Positions 51,546-60,721 of a stretch of DNA of 64,000 nt are shown here, one piece after another (the first letter of the stretch is position 1; each line of letters begins with the position of its first letter). Source of the stretch: JBIQJD01 sp044507695 (lineage in GTDB: Bacteria > Bacteroidota > Ignavibacteria > Ignavibacteriales > Ignavibacteriaceae); the NCBI GenBank assembly GCA_044507695.1, contig JBIQJD010000004.1, forward strand, positions 124,001 to 188,000, given 5' to 3'. The notes beneath the pieces are model-generated. The model searched no databases, was not told the DNA's origin, and was given only the letters and a program-made list of their open reading frames with translations. The position numbers were made by a program, and so were the translations under genes.

Positions 51546-54015
51546 GTATTTTATTCTTACAGCACTTTTTTGTTTTACTTCCGTTTTTGCACAAACAACA
51601 AAATCGAATTTTAAAATACTTGGCTTAAGCGTGGAAGGAAACAGAACTGCCGATGCATCCACAATTATTGCTAATTCCGGTTTAAAAGTTGGCGATGAAA
51701 TTCAGATCCCGGGTGATCAAACAATTAACGCAATCCGCCGTCTTCACAGCTTAAATATTTTTGATGATATTCAGATTGAACTTGAAAAGCAGGTTGGTGA
51801 TGGTGCTTTCGTTGTTATCAGGGTAAAAGAATATCCGCGTATTCAATCGGTTGTTATTGAGGGTAATGATGAAATTGATACCGATGATATTGAATCGAAA
51901 ATTAATTTTACTCCCGGCCAGGCATTAATGCCGCAGGAAATATCAAGAGTAAAACAGCGTACAATTGCTTTATATGAGGAAGAGGGATTTCTTAACGCAA
52001 AAGTAAATACACTTATCTATACTTTTCTGCGTGCAGATACACTTGAAGATTACATCTCAGTAACCTGGCGGAATGAAAAAGATTTCTCCGATGAATACAT
52101 TACAGAATATGAAATTGGAAAACAAACTTACACAAACTTTATTGAAAGATTGAAGGAAAGAGTAATCCTGAAATTAGATATTGAAGAAAATGAACAGGTG
52201 GTTGTACGAGCAATTGAATTTACAGGCAACCAGGCTTTCGATGACGGCGAACTCCGCGGTGAAATGGATGAAACTGAAGAATCAAAATGGTGGAAGTTTT
52301 GGCGTTCTGCACGTTTTGATCCGAATAAATTTGAAGAGGATAAAAAATTAATCATTAAGCATTATCAGCGGAACGGATACCGCGATGCAGAAATTCTTTA
52401 CGATTCATTGATATATTCAAATAATAAAAAAGATTTAAAGATTGTAATGAATATCAATGAAGGGCCTCAATACAAAATCAGGAATATTGAGTGGGAAGGA
52501 AATACAATCTATCCCGATGAGTTTTTAAATGAACGCCTTGATTTTTCAAAAGGTGATATTTATAATTTTGAAAAGTTTGAACAGAATCTCCGGGGCAACG
52601 AACGACAATCTGATATTTATTCACTCTACCTTGATAACGGTTATCTTACTTTCAATTTAAGAACTACAGAAAAAAAAGTTGCCGAAGATTCAATTGATAT
52701 TCATATAAGAGTTGAAGAAAAAAATCAATTCAAAATTGGTGATGTTGTTATTAAAGGTAATGATAAAACAATGGATAAGGTAATCAGGCGTGAATTGTAC
52801 ACAATTCCAGGAGATTACTTTAACCGCGGATTGATGATAAGAAGTATTCAGCAGCTTGCAAATCTCCAGTTCTTTAATGTAGAAAAATTATATGGCCCAA
52901 CTGGTTCTGATATTAGTCTTGAAAATGACAGCACTGTAAATGTAACATTTAATGTGGAAGAAAAATCAAGCGATTATCTCAATGCATCAGTAGGTTACAG
53001 CGGAAGTTTTGGTTTCAGCGGCGCTGTTGGTGTAACACTTACAAACTTCTCATTAGCTCATCCGTTTTCATTGGGCGGCGGACAGATATTAAGTTTTAAC
53101 TGGCAGTTTGGTGTTGGTAATTTTTACAGAACGTTCACGCTCGGTTTTACAGAGCCATGGCTGATGGATACACCAACTCTTGTTGGCGCTGAGTTGTTCG
53201 ATACACGTCAGCAGTTTGTTTATGATTTAAGGCAATCCGGTGCAACATTAAGAGTTGGGCGCCGATTAAAATGGCCTGATGATTTCTTTTATGTCCAGGG
53301 TATGTTCAGATATCAGTATAATAATATTATAACCGGAGGAGCGTATTACCTGGAAGGTAAATATCAGCAGTATACTCTTGGTGCAACAATCAGCAGGCGT
53401 GATATTGATAATCCAATATTTCCTTCTCAGGGTTCATCAGTTTCACTTAACGGGGAACTCTCGGGTGGACCAATACTTCCGGGAGATGTTGATTACTGGA
53501 AAATCGATTTTAAAGCTGAATGGTACAAGAGGCTTTTCAATACAAACAGAGTTACTCTTTACACAGGAATTGATGTTGGTTATCTTGATGAAATTGTTGC
53601 CGGTACTCCAATAAATCCCTTTGAAAAATATTTTATGGGGGGCAACGGATTAATTATTGCAACCACTCCTTTACGTGGTTATGATGACCGCTCAATCGGC
53701 GGTATTGTTGATAATGAAGGAAGAGCTGTTGGTGGTAACGTATTGACAAAATATACTGCAGAATTAAGATTTGCTGTAGCACTTGAACCAATTCCTTTAT
53801 ACCTGCTTGCTTTTGCTGAAGCAGGAAATGTGTTCAGAGATTTGGGACAGGCAGACTTTTTTGATCTCCGCAGATCAGTTGGTGTGGGTGCAAGACTTTT
53901 AATCAATCCAATCGGTTTAATAGGATTTGATTTGGGTTATGGTTTTGACAGAAGATTAACAACTGATAAAGATCCTGCATGGCTCTTTCACTTCCAGTTT
54001 GGAAAAGGATTTTAA
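51514..54015 (+). CDS. bamA: Outer-membrane protein assembly factor BamA
   Basis: About 833 residues from the ATG at 51514; a longer frame from 51475 would place 13 basic residues before the signal peptide (KKLLKYFILTALFCFTSVFAQ). Five POTRA-like domains follow ('FKILGLSVEGNRTADASTII', 'RIQSVVIEGNDEIDTDDIE', 'VRAIEFTGNQAFDDGELRG', 'YKIRNIEWEGNTIYPDEFL', 'FKIGDVVIKGNDKTMDKVI'). The C-terminal barrel starts near 'YLNASVGYSGSFGFSGAVG' and has the 'VGGNVLTKYTAELRFA' strand. It inserts beta-barrel proteins into the outer membrane. It overlaps uppS and precedes two ompH genes. Confidence 0.95.
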   Translation: MFQTSPKKLLKYFILTALFCFTSVFAQTTKSNFKILGLSVEGNRTADASTIIANSGLKVGDEIQIPGDQTINAIRRLHSLNIFDDIQIELEKQVGDGAFVVIRVKEYPRIQSVVIEGNDEIDTDDIESKINFTPGQALMPQEISRVKQRTIALYEEEGFLNAKVNTLIYTFLRADTLEDYISVTWRNEKDFSDEYITEYEIGKQTYTNFIERLKERVILKLDIEENEQVVVRAIEFTGNQAFDDGELRGEMDETEESKWWKFWRSARFDPNKFEEDKKLIIKHYQRNGYRDAEILYDSLIYSNNKKDLKIVMNINEGPQYKIRNIEWEGNTIYPDEFLNERLDFSKGDIYNFEKFEQNLRGNERQSDIYSLYLDNGYLTFNLRTTEKKVAEDSIDIHIRVEEKNQFKIGDVVIKGNDKTMDKVIRRELYTIPGDYFNRGLMIRSIQQLANLQFFNVEKLYGPTGSDISLENDSTVNVTFNVEEKSSDYLNASVGYSGSFGFSGAVGVTLTNFSLAHPFSLGGGQILSFNWQFGVGNFYRTFTLGFTEPWLMDTPTLVGAELFDTRQQFVYDLRQSGATLRVGRRLKWPDDFFYVQGMFRYQYNNIITGGAYYLEGKYQQYTLGATISRRDIDNPIFPSQGSSVSLNGELSGGPILPGDVDYWKIDFKAEWYKRLFNTNRVTLYTGIDVGYLDEIVAGTPINPFEKYFMGGNGLIIATTPLRGYDDRSIGGIVDNEGRAVGGNVLTKYTAELRFAVALEPIPLYLLAFAEAGNVFRDLGQADFFDLRRSVGVGARLLINPIGLIGFDLGYGFDRRLTTDKDPAWLFHFQFGKGF

Positions 54016-54053
54016 TCATAAATTTATTTAACAATAATAAAAAAGGATAAATA

Positions 54054-54578
54054 GTGAAAAAGTATTTTGTATTAGCATCATTCCTTCTTTTTGGTGCAGG
54101 GTTTACCGCAGCGCAAACTCAGCAGAAAATTGGTTTTGTTGATTCACAAATAATCTTAACCCAGCTTCCCGAAGCAATTAAAGCTCAGGGCGATCTTGAT
54201 GCACTTGCAAATAAATGGACTGCTCAGCTTGACAGCATGACACAGGAGCTGCAGCAGGAATATGCTGATTATCAGAAACAGGCTAATACAATGCCGGAAG
54301 ATAAAAGAACTGTTGCCCAGCAAAATTTAATTCAGAAGGAACAGGCTATCCAGGAATTCAGAAGACAAAAATTTGCGCAGCAGACAGGTGAACTTTATAA
54401 GAAACAGGAAGAAATATTCAATCCAATTAAAGAAAAAATTTACAAGGCAATCCAGGAAGTAGCTACAGCTGAGGGAATGCAGTTTATTTTTGATAAAAGC
54501 GGTGATATCATTTTACTTTATGCAGATCCTGCTTATGATATGACTTACCGCGTGATGGATAAATTGAAGAGAGGTTAA
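54054..54578 (+). CDS. OmpH/Skp-family periplasmic chaperone, first copy
   Basis: A 174-residue protein starting at GTG. A signal peptide (about 1-20, ending TAAQ) is followed by 'KIGFVDSQIILTQLPEAIKA', a long helical arm rich in Gln and Glu, and the returning strand 'GMQFIFDKSGDIILLYADPA'. This is the Skp layout, a trimer with coiled-coil tentacles that holds unfolded barrel proteins for BamA. It is ended by its own terminator. Confidence 0.92.
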   Translation: MKKYFVLASFLLFGAGFTAAQTQQKIGFVDSQIILTQLPEAIKAQGDLDALANKWTAQLDSMTQELQQEYADYQKQANTMPEDKRTVAQQNLIQKEQAIQEFRRQKFAQQTGELYKKQEEIFNPIKEKIYKAIQEVATAEGMQFIFDKSGDIILLYADPAYDMTYRVMDKLKRG

Positions 54579-54590
54579 TAAGTTCATATT

Positions 54591-54632
54591 AAAACCTTGA
54601 ATACCATACGCAAGGTCTTCAAGGTTTTTTAT
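54591..54632 (+). terminator. Terminator between the two ompH copies
   Basis: AAAACCTTGAA (54591-54601) and TTCAAGGTTTT (54618-54628) form a perfect 11-bp stem, and the T-run extends to 54630. It lies 12 bases after the first ompH stop, so the second copy needs read-through or its own promoter. Confidence 0.85.
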
Positions 54633-54725
54633 TAAAAAAATTTTAGTTCATCTTTAAAGAAATTTATTGAGCATTGATACGATTCTTTAAACAACAATGA
54701 TCTCAAACATGATGCGGGAGCTCAA

Positions 54726-55244
54726 ATGAAAAAATTACTTTTTTCATCCTTATTTTTAGTGTTTATTTTTTCCGGATTTACATTTGCCCAGCTTAAAATT
54801 GGTTATGTAGATTCCGATACTATTATGGATAATCTTCCCGATGCTCAGGATGCCCGCCAGAAACTGGATGCTCTTATTAAAGACTGGCAGGATGAACTTG
54901 CCGAGCTCGAGAGTAACTGGAAAACAAAATACGATGATTACGAAAAACGAAAACTTATAATGACCGATCAGACTCGTGCTGATATGGAACAGGAACTTGT
55001 TAAACTTGAGCAGGAAATTGGTGCATACCGTGAAAAGAAATTCGGTACAAACGGAGAGCTGTTCCAGAAGCAGGATGAACTTATGAAGCCGGTACAGAAT
55101 AAAGTTTTTACTGCTATTGAAGAAGTTGCAGCAGAACTTGATCTTGATTTTGTATTTGATAGAAGCGGTGATATTATGCTGCTTTATGCAAAAGAAGAAC
55201 ACGATATTACTTCTGCAGTTCTGGATAAACTGAAGCTGCAGTAA
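54726..55244 (+). CDS. OmpH/Skp-family periplasmic chaperone, second copy
   Basis: A 172-residue paralogue of the preceding gene. The signal peptide ends TFAQ; 'KIGYVDSDTIMDNLPDAQDA' and 'DLDFVFDRSGDIMLLYAKEE' match the first copy, with a more acidic helical arm ('ELAELESNWKTKYDDYEKRK'). GGGAG precedes the ATG. The stop and the lpxD start overlap by one base (TAATG), linking it to lipid A synthesis. Confidence 0.92.
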   Translation: MKKLLFSSLFLVFIFSGFTFAQLKIGYVDSDTIMDNLPDAQDARQKLDALIKDWQDELAELESNWKTKYDDYEKRKLIMTDQTRADMEQELVKLEQEIGAYREKKFGTNGELFQKQDELMKPVQNKVFTAIEEVAAELDLDFVFDRSGDIMLLYAKEEHDITSAVLDKLKLQ

Positions 55245-56293
55245 TGAATATTAAATTATCTCAAGCCGCCGAACTTACCGGCGGCAAAATTTTTGGCAAT
55301 CCCGATCTCGAATTTCATAACATTGCCAAAATTCATGAAGCACAGCCCGGTGATCTTACCTTTCTTTATCTTCCTGCATATGAAAAATTTTTCCCGACTA
55401 CCAAAGCATCTGCAATTATAGTTAAACCCGGTTTTGAAAAAAGCCGTGATGATATTTCCTATATTGAAGTTGATGATCCTAACAAAGCATTCTATAAAAT
55501 TCTTATAGAATATTTTACTCCGGAATTTCCACTGCACGGAATTGATCCTTCTGCATCAATTCATCCATCTGCAGAGATAGGAACAAATGCTGCAATTGGA
55601 AAGAATGTTGTGATTGGTGCAAACTGTATAATTGGGGATAACACAAAAATTTTTCACAATACTGTTATACTGGAAAATTCTGAAATTGGTGAAGACTCAA
55701 TAATTTTTCAAAATGTGAGCATACGTGAGAAATGTAAACTTGGTAAGAGAAATATAATTCACTCTGGAACCGTAATTGGCTCTGATGGATTTGGCTATTA
55801 CCAGGAGGAACAAAAACGATTTAAAAAAATTCCGCAGATTGGTGTAGTTATTATTGGTGATAATGTTGAAATCGGATCAAACTGCTGCATTGATAGAGCA
55901 TCACTTGGTGCAACTATTATTCATAACGGAGTAATTATAGATAATTTAAGCCAGATAGCTCACAATGTTGAGATTGGTGAGAACACAATGATTTCTTCCC
56001 AGGTTGGAATTGCAGGCAGCACAAAGATTGGCAGCAATTGTTATGTTCTTGGTCAGGCAGGAATTCTAGGCCATCTTGAAATTACAGATAATGTAATCAT
56101 CTCACCGCAATCAGGTTTAACTAAAAGTATTACAAAACCCGGAACATACTTTGGCTCTCCGGTAAAAGAAGCAAGAGAAGCATACAAAATTGAATCACAC
56201 ATCCGTAATCTCCCGGATTACGCTGAAAAAATTAGAATGCTTGAGAAAAGAATTAAAGAACTTGAAGAAAAACTCGGGCAAAAAGAGGCCTGA
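55244..56293 (+). CDS. lpxD: UDP-3-O-acylglucosamine N-acyltransferase
   Basis: A 349-residue protein. An N-terminal uridine-binding domain (1-100, 'KIHEAQPGDLTFLYLPAYEK') is followed by left-handed beta-helix hexapeptide repeats ('IGKNVVIGANCIIGDNTKIF', 'IGDNVEIGSNCCIDRASLGA') and a helical C terminus ('RIKELEEKLGQK'). The catalytic His lies in 'LSQIAHNVEIGENTMISSQV'. It adds the N-linked acyl chain in lipid A synthesis. TAATG coupling joins it to the second ompH gene. Confidence 0.95.
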   Translation: MNIKLSQAAELTGGKIFGNPDLEFHNIAKIHEAQPGDLTFLYLPAYEKFFPTTKASAIIVKPGFEKSRDDISYIEVDDPNKAFYKILIEYFTPEFPLHGIDPSASIHPSAEIGTNAAIGKNVVIGANCIIGDNTKIFHNTVILENSEIGEDSIIFQNVSIREKCKLGKRNIIHSGTVIGSDGFGYYQEEQKRFKKIPQIGVVIIGDNVEIGSNCCIDRASLGATIIHNGVIIDNLSQIAHNVEIGENTMISSQVGIAGSTKIGSNCYVLGQAGILGHLEITDNVIISPQSGLTKSITKPGTYFGSPVKEAREAYKIESHIRNLPDYAEKIRMLEKRIKELEEKLGQKEA

Positions 56294-56438
56294 AGCATTC
56301 CTGCTTAATTCATCCTATTCCATCTTCCATATATTGTTGCTATTTTTTCAAACATTTTAATATTATTTATAGAAAGAATTATCAGCAGCAAAATCTGCCC
56401 TTCGTAATTAATTCTGAAAAAAATAAATAGGATAAATA

Positions 56439-57857
56439 ATGCTTGAACTACAAAGAACAATTGGTAAGGCTGTTACACTCTCCGGAATCGGATTGCACAC
56501 AGGAACATCGTGCACAATGACTTTCAAGCCGGCGCCGGATAATTATGGAATCAGGTTTGTAAGAGTTGATTTGAATGACAACCCGGAAATTCCTGCAAAT
56601 GCTGATTATGTAATTGATGTATCAAGAGGTACTACGTTAGGAATTGGTGAAGCAAAAGTTCATACAGTTGAGCATGTACTTGCCGCAATTGTTGGGCTTC
56701 AGATAGATAACATAATTATTGAGCTTGATGGAATTGAACCTCCGGTTGGAGATGGCAGCGCAATGCCTTACGTGGAAGTTCTGCTTGAAGCCGGATTTGT
56801 GCAGCAGGCCGCTCCCAAAGATTATTTAATAATTGATGAAACCGTTTCATATCATAGTGAAGAAAAGCAGATTGATATTGTTGCGCTTCCGCTTGATGAT
56901 TACCGAGTAACAGTTATGGTTGATTACCAAAATCCTGCGCTTGGAAGCCAGCATACCGGATTGTTCAGCCTTGAAAAAGAATTTGTAAAAGAATTTGCAC
57001 CCGCCAGAACATTTTGTTTTTTAAGTGAAGTTGAACAGCTCGTTAATGTTGGATTAATAAAAGGTGGAGATATTGATAACGCTGTTGTTATTGTTGATAG
57101 GAAACTCAGCGATGAAGAGCTTGATGTTATTAGAAAAAAAATCGGTATAAAAGATAAAATTACTCTCGGCGCAAACGGAATTCTTAATGATAAAGAATTA
57201 AGATTCAGGAATGAACCTGTGAGACATAAACTGCTTGATCTCATTGGTGATCTTGCATTGATTGGAGTTCCGGTTAAAGCACAAATACTTGCAGCACGCC
57301 CGGGGCACAGGGCGAATGTTGAATTTGCGAAACAGATTAGGAAATTATATCAGCAGAAAAAATTAGTAAAGAAATTTCAGCTTGTTAAAAAAGAAGGAGT
57401 TGTGCTGGATGTAAATGCAATTCAGAGAATACTTCCTCATCGCTACCCGTTCCTGCTGGTTGATAAAATCACTCATCTTGAAATAGAGAAAAAAGTTATT
57501 GGCGTGAAATCTGTAACAATAAATGAACCATTTTTTGTCGGGCATTTTCCCGGGCAGCCGATAATGCCGGGAGTATTAATTGTTGAAGCAATGGCGCAAA
57601 CAAGCGGTGTGCTTATCCTAAATTCACTTCCTAACTTTGAAGAAAAATTAGTTTACTTTATGCAGATGAATAATGTTAAATTCAGAAAACCTGTTGTGCC
57701 CGGTGATCAGCTTTTTATGGAAGTTGAACTTGTAAATAAACGCAGTAAAGTTTTTATGATGAAAGGAAAAGCATACGTGAACGAACAGCTTGTTGCAGAA
57801 GCAGAATTTATGGCAGGTGTTGTTGATCGTGATCAGAAACCAAATGATGGAAATTAA
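56439..57857 (+). CDS. lpxC/fabZ: Bifunctional LpxC deacetylase / FabZ dehydratase
   Basis: A 472-residue fusion. Residues 1-310 are LpxC, with zinc ligands in 'VHTVEHVLAAIVG' and 'RHKLLDLIGDLALIG', and the catalytic His in 'AARPGHRANVEFAKQI'. Residues 325-472 are FabZ, with 'IQRILPHRYPFLLVDKI' and the active-site 'FPGQPIMPGVLIVEAMAQTS'. The fusion is typical of Bacteroidota and relatives. LpxC makes the committed lipid A step; FabZ dehydrates 3-hydroxyacyl-ACP, so the fusion joins two uses of the same pool. AGGATAA precedes the ATG. Confidence 0.96.
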   Translation: MLELQRTIGKAVTLSGIGLHTGTSCTMTFKPAPDNYGIRFVRVDLNDNPEIPANADYVIDVSRGTTLGIGEAKVHTVEHVLAAIVGLQIDNIIIELDGIEPPVGDGSAMPYVEVLLEAGFVQQAAPKDYLIIDETVSYHSEEKQIDIVALPLDDYRVTVMVDYQNPALGSQHTGLFSLEKEFVKEFAPARTFCFLSEVEQLVNVGLIKGGDIDNAVVIVDRKLSDEELDVIRKKIGIKDKITLGANGILNDKELRFRNEPVRHKLLDLIGDLALIGVPVKAQILAARPGHRANVEFAKQIRKLYQQKKLVKKFQLVKKEGVVLDVNAIQRILPHRYPFLLVDKITHLEIEKKVIGVKSVTINEPFFVGHFPGQPIMPGVLIVEAMAQTSGVLILNSLPNFEEKLVYFMQMNNVKFRKPVVPGDQLFMEVELVNKRSKVFMMKGKAYVNEQLVAEAEFMAGVVDRDQKPNDGN

Positions 57858-57862
57858 TTTTA

Positions 57863-58639
57863 ATGATAAACTGGCACTTCATTTATACCGGTGAAAATTC
57901 CGGCAAATTCAACATGGATTTTGATCTGCATCTTGCATCAATCTGCGGTGGTGAAGAAGCATTTTTAAGATTGTACCGATGGAAACCATACTGCATTTCT
58001 CTTGGTGCCGGGCAAAATTTTAATGAGATAAATCAACCTAAAGCAAAAGAAGATAAAATTGATATTGTAAAAAGACCAACCGGAGGAAGAGCGATTCTTC
58101 ACGCTGAAGAAATTACTTACTCAGTAATTCATCCGATCAACATCAATTCTTCTCCAAAAAAAATTTTTAATGAAATTAATGCCGCACTTCTTACCGGCTT
58201 AGGCATTTATGATAACAGACTATTGGCTGCCGGACTTGAAGATGTTCAGCCGGATTTAAAATCATTTTATAAAGAAGAAGTAAGCGCTGTTTGTTTCGCT
58301 TCATCAGCTAAAAGTGAAGTTAAATTTTCAGGCAAAAAATTAATTGGAAGCGCTCAGCGGAAATTTAAGGATGTAATACTTCAGCATGGTTCTATTCTCT
58401 GCGGTGAGTATCATAAAAAAATTTCTACTTATCTAAATTACATTAGTCAGGAAGATGCTGCAGAAATTATTAATCAAAAAACTACAGATATAAAATCAAT
58501 TTTGAATGAAGAAGTTGATTATAAAAAATTAATTTCTTCTTTAAAAAAAGGATTTGAAAAATATTATAGCGTTGTTTTTGAAACAGCAGATGCAGAACAA
58601 TTTCTTATAAATAAAGAATTAAAAACGGAATTTATATGA
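57863..58639 (+). CDS. Lipoate-protein ligase A / octanoyltransferase family enzyme
   Basis: A 258-residue member of the biotin/lipoate A/B family. 'KPYCISLGAGQNFNEINQPK', 'IVKRPTGGRAILHAEEITYS' and 'KKLIGSAQRKFKDVILQHGS' are the conserved blocks; the Lys in the last block is the family's key residue. Cys144 in 'SAVCFASSAKSEVKF' is placed like the nucleophile of LipM octanoyltransferases, so LipM-type transfer is possible rather than ATP-driven ligation. It starts 5 bp after lpxC/fabZ and overlaps panB (ATGA). Confidence 0.82.
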   Translation: MINWHFIYTGENSGKFNMDFDLHLASICGGEEAFLRLYRWKPYCISLGAGQNFNEINQPKAKEDKIDIVKRPTGGRAILHAEEITYSVIHPININSSPKKIFNEINAALLTGLGIYDNRLLAAGLEDVQPDLKSFYKEEVSAVCFASSAKSEVKFSGKKLIGSAQRKFKDVILQHGSILCGEYHKKISTYLNYISQEDAAEIINQKTTDIKSILNEEVDYKKLISSLKKGFEKYYSVVFETADAEQFLINKELKTEFI

Positions 58640-59451
58640 GTACTGAAAATAAAATTAAGCGCATAACTACTAAAGCTCTTTATCTTTTAAAGAAGAAGGG
58701 AACTAAAATAACAGCACTTACTGCGTATGATTTTATAACGGCTAAAATTCTTGATCAGGCAGGAATTGATGTTATACTTGTTGGAGATTCACTCGGCAAT
58801 GTATTTCAGGGGAATGAAACAACTCTGCCGGTTACAATGGATGAAATGATTTATCATACCAAGGCAGTAAACAAAGCAGTTGAACGCGCAATGGTAATAG
58901 TTGATATGCCGTTCATGTCTTATCAGCTTAGTGTTGATGAAGGCTTCCGTAATGCCGGCAGAATTATGAAGGAAACTGCTGCAAGCGGCGTTAAGCTTGA
59001 AGGCGGCGAAAGAGTTGCAGAAACAATCAGAAAAATTACGCAGGCAGGAATACCTGTTATGGGGCATATAGGATTAACGCCTCAAAGTATTCATCAATTT
59101 GGCAGCTACCGTGAGCGCGGAAGAAGCAGGGATGAAGCAGATGAAATTTTAAAAGATTCAAAAATAATTGAAGAAGCCGGCGCATTTGCTATTGTGCTTG
59201 AAAAAATTCCGGCATCACTTGCAAAACAGGTAACCGAGCAGCTTTCTATTCCAACAATCGGTATTGGCGCCGGAGTAAATTGTGATGGACAAATTCTTGT
59301 TACACCTGATTTACTCGGTTTGAATGTTGATTTTCATCCCCGCTTTGTGCGCAAGTATTTAAATCTTGCAGATGATATCAGCAGAGCAGTTAAACAATAT
59401 ATTGAAGATATCAAGAGTTCTGATTTCCCGAATGAAACAGAAAGTTATTAA
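58636..59451 (+). CDS. panB: 3-methyl-2-oxobutanoate hydroxymethyltransferase
   Basis: A 271-residue TIM-barrel enzyme. 'ITALTAYDFITAKILDQAGI', 'DVILVGDSLGNVFQGNETTL', 'VDMPFMSYQLSVDEGFRNAG' and 'VMGHIGLTPQSIHQFGSY' are characteristic, with metal-binding Asp residues and a catalytic Glu in 'AIVLEKIPASLAKQVTEQL'. It makes ketopantoate for pantothenate and CoA. It overlaps the lipoate-ligase family gene by ATGA. Confidence 0.95.
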   Translation: MSTENKIKRITTKALYLLKKKGTKITALTAYDFITAKILDQAGIDVILVGDSLGNVFQGNETTLPVTMDEMIYHTKAVNKAVERAMVIVDMPFMSYQLSVDEGFRNAGRIMKETAASGVKLEGGERVAETIRKITQAGIPVMGHIGLTPQSIHQFGSYRERGRSRDEADEILKDSKIIEEAGAFAIVLEKIPASLAKQVTEQLSIPTIGIGAGVNCDGQILVTPDLLGLNVDFHPRFVRKYLNLADDISRAVKQYIEDIKSSDFPNETESY

Positions 59452-59535
59452 TTTTTTATTTCTCAATCATCTTTCTTTAATTGAGAAATGATTTGGTATT
59501 TTATTTATGATTCATTGAAGGTAAATTTAGCACCG

Positions 59536-60648
59536 ATGATAAAATTTATTTTAACTGCTGCCATCGTACTTTCGTTTAACTTTCCTGCATTACCTCAAGT
59601 TAATACTGATTTATTTCTTGAAGGTGCAACAATCTCTTCCATTCAGGCTGAAGGGAATGATATATGGGTTGCTACTTACGGTCACGGCATTTTCAAATAT
59701 TCAAAAGAAAAAAATGAATGGACAAACTTTTCAACAAAGAATAATAATCTTGAAAATGATCTTTTCTACAATCTTGCTGTGAGTAAGAATTTTGTTTGGG
59801 CCGGATCAAGTGAAGGACTTTTTACATTTGATAAAAAAAGAAACATATGGCGTAAAAGAAAATTTGCACAGGGCGGTGAATTAGGAAACTGGATTCGTGC
59901 ACTTTGTTATGATCCGGATCAGAATGTTTTATGGATAGGGCGGTTTAAAAATTTAACAAGATATGATGTTGGCAGAAACAGGTTTTATGATCATGATTTA
60001 ACTCAAAACAATGATACCAAATCAAATAATTTTATTTCAATAAAACTTGATGGAGACAGCCTTGTTTGGTTCGGAACAGAATCAGGTGTGCATGTTTACA
60101 ACAAAAAAAGAAAGCCGGATGATAATTCAGCTTGGAAATATTTGAGCAATAAAAAAAATTCATTTAATAATGAAGGTGATGCTGTTTCTGTTTCCGATTT
60201 TCTTTTTGAAGGGAAAAACATCTGGTTTGGTACCGATCAATTTGTAACTTCTCAGCACCCGGAATTTAACATTGGCGGAATTTATAAATACAACCGTGTG
60301 CTTAAGTGGGATAGAATTTCACGAAAGAACGGACTTCCTGCGGATGGCATTTATTGTCTTGAAAGAACAGGAAATAAAATCTGGGCAGGCGTTTACCAGT
60401 TTGATAAAAAAGATAAAAAAGAATACGGCAAAGGTCTTGCTTTAATTGATCGTGTAACAGGTGAAGTTTCAACGATTGATCTTAATGAAATTGATATTAA
60501 CACCGCTTCAATTCTCTCCATGTATTTTGATGGAACTTTTCTCTGGCTTGGAACTGATGAAGGATTATTCAGGCTGCGGATTGAAAATCCTCTTGCCCAA
60601 TGGAGTGCAAAGAAGGAAGTAACAAAGAAGGTTGGGAAGAAAGAATAA
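59536..60648 (+). CDS. Exported propeller protein with two-component-sensor-type repeats
   Basis: About 370 residues from the ATG at 59536, chosen because it begins the signal peptide 'MIKFILTAAIVLSFNFPALPQ'; an earlier ATG at 59488 would add 16 residues. Repeated blades of the Reg_prop type are seen: 'ISSIQAEGNDIWVATYGHGI', 'NLAVSKNFVWAGSSEGLFTF', 'ALCYDPDQNVLWIGRFKNL', 'SIKLDGDSLVWFGTESGVHV', 'DFLFEGKNIWFGTDQF', 'MYFDGTFLWLGTDEGLF'. In hybrid sensors such propellers bind ligand; here there is no kinase part, so it is a stand-alone periplasmic propeller. The C-terminal tail is Lys-rich. Confidence 0.75.
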   Translation: MIKFILTAAIVLSFNFPALPQVNTDLFLEGATISSIQAEGNDIWVATYGHGIFKYSKEKNEWTNFSTKNNNLENDLFYNLAVSKNFVWAGSSEGLFTFDKKRNIWRKRKFAQGGELGNWIRALCYDPDQNVLWIGRFKNLTRYDVGRNRFYDHDLTQNNDTKSNNFISIKLDGDSLVWFGTESGVHVYNKKRKPDDNSAWKYLSNKKNSFNNEGDAVSVSDFLFEGKNIWFGTDQFVTSQHPEFNIGGIYKYNRVLKWDRISRKNGLPADGIYCLERTGNKIWAGVYQFDKKDKKEYGKGLALIDRVTGEVSTIDLNEIDINTASILSMYFDGTFLWLGTDEGLFRLRIENPLAQWSAKKEVTKKVGKKE

Positions 60649-60721
60649 AAACTTATATATGATTGCTTTGATTAATTGTTGATTGCTTGAACAAGTTAAA
60701 TAATTTTATCAAGTTTATGCA

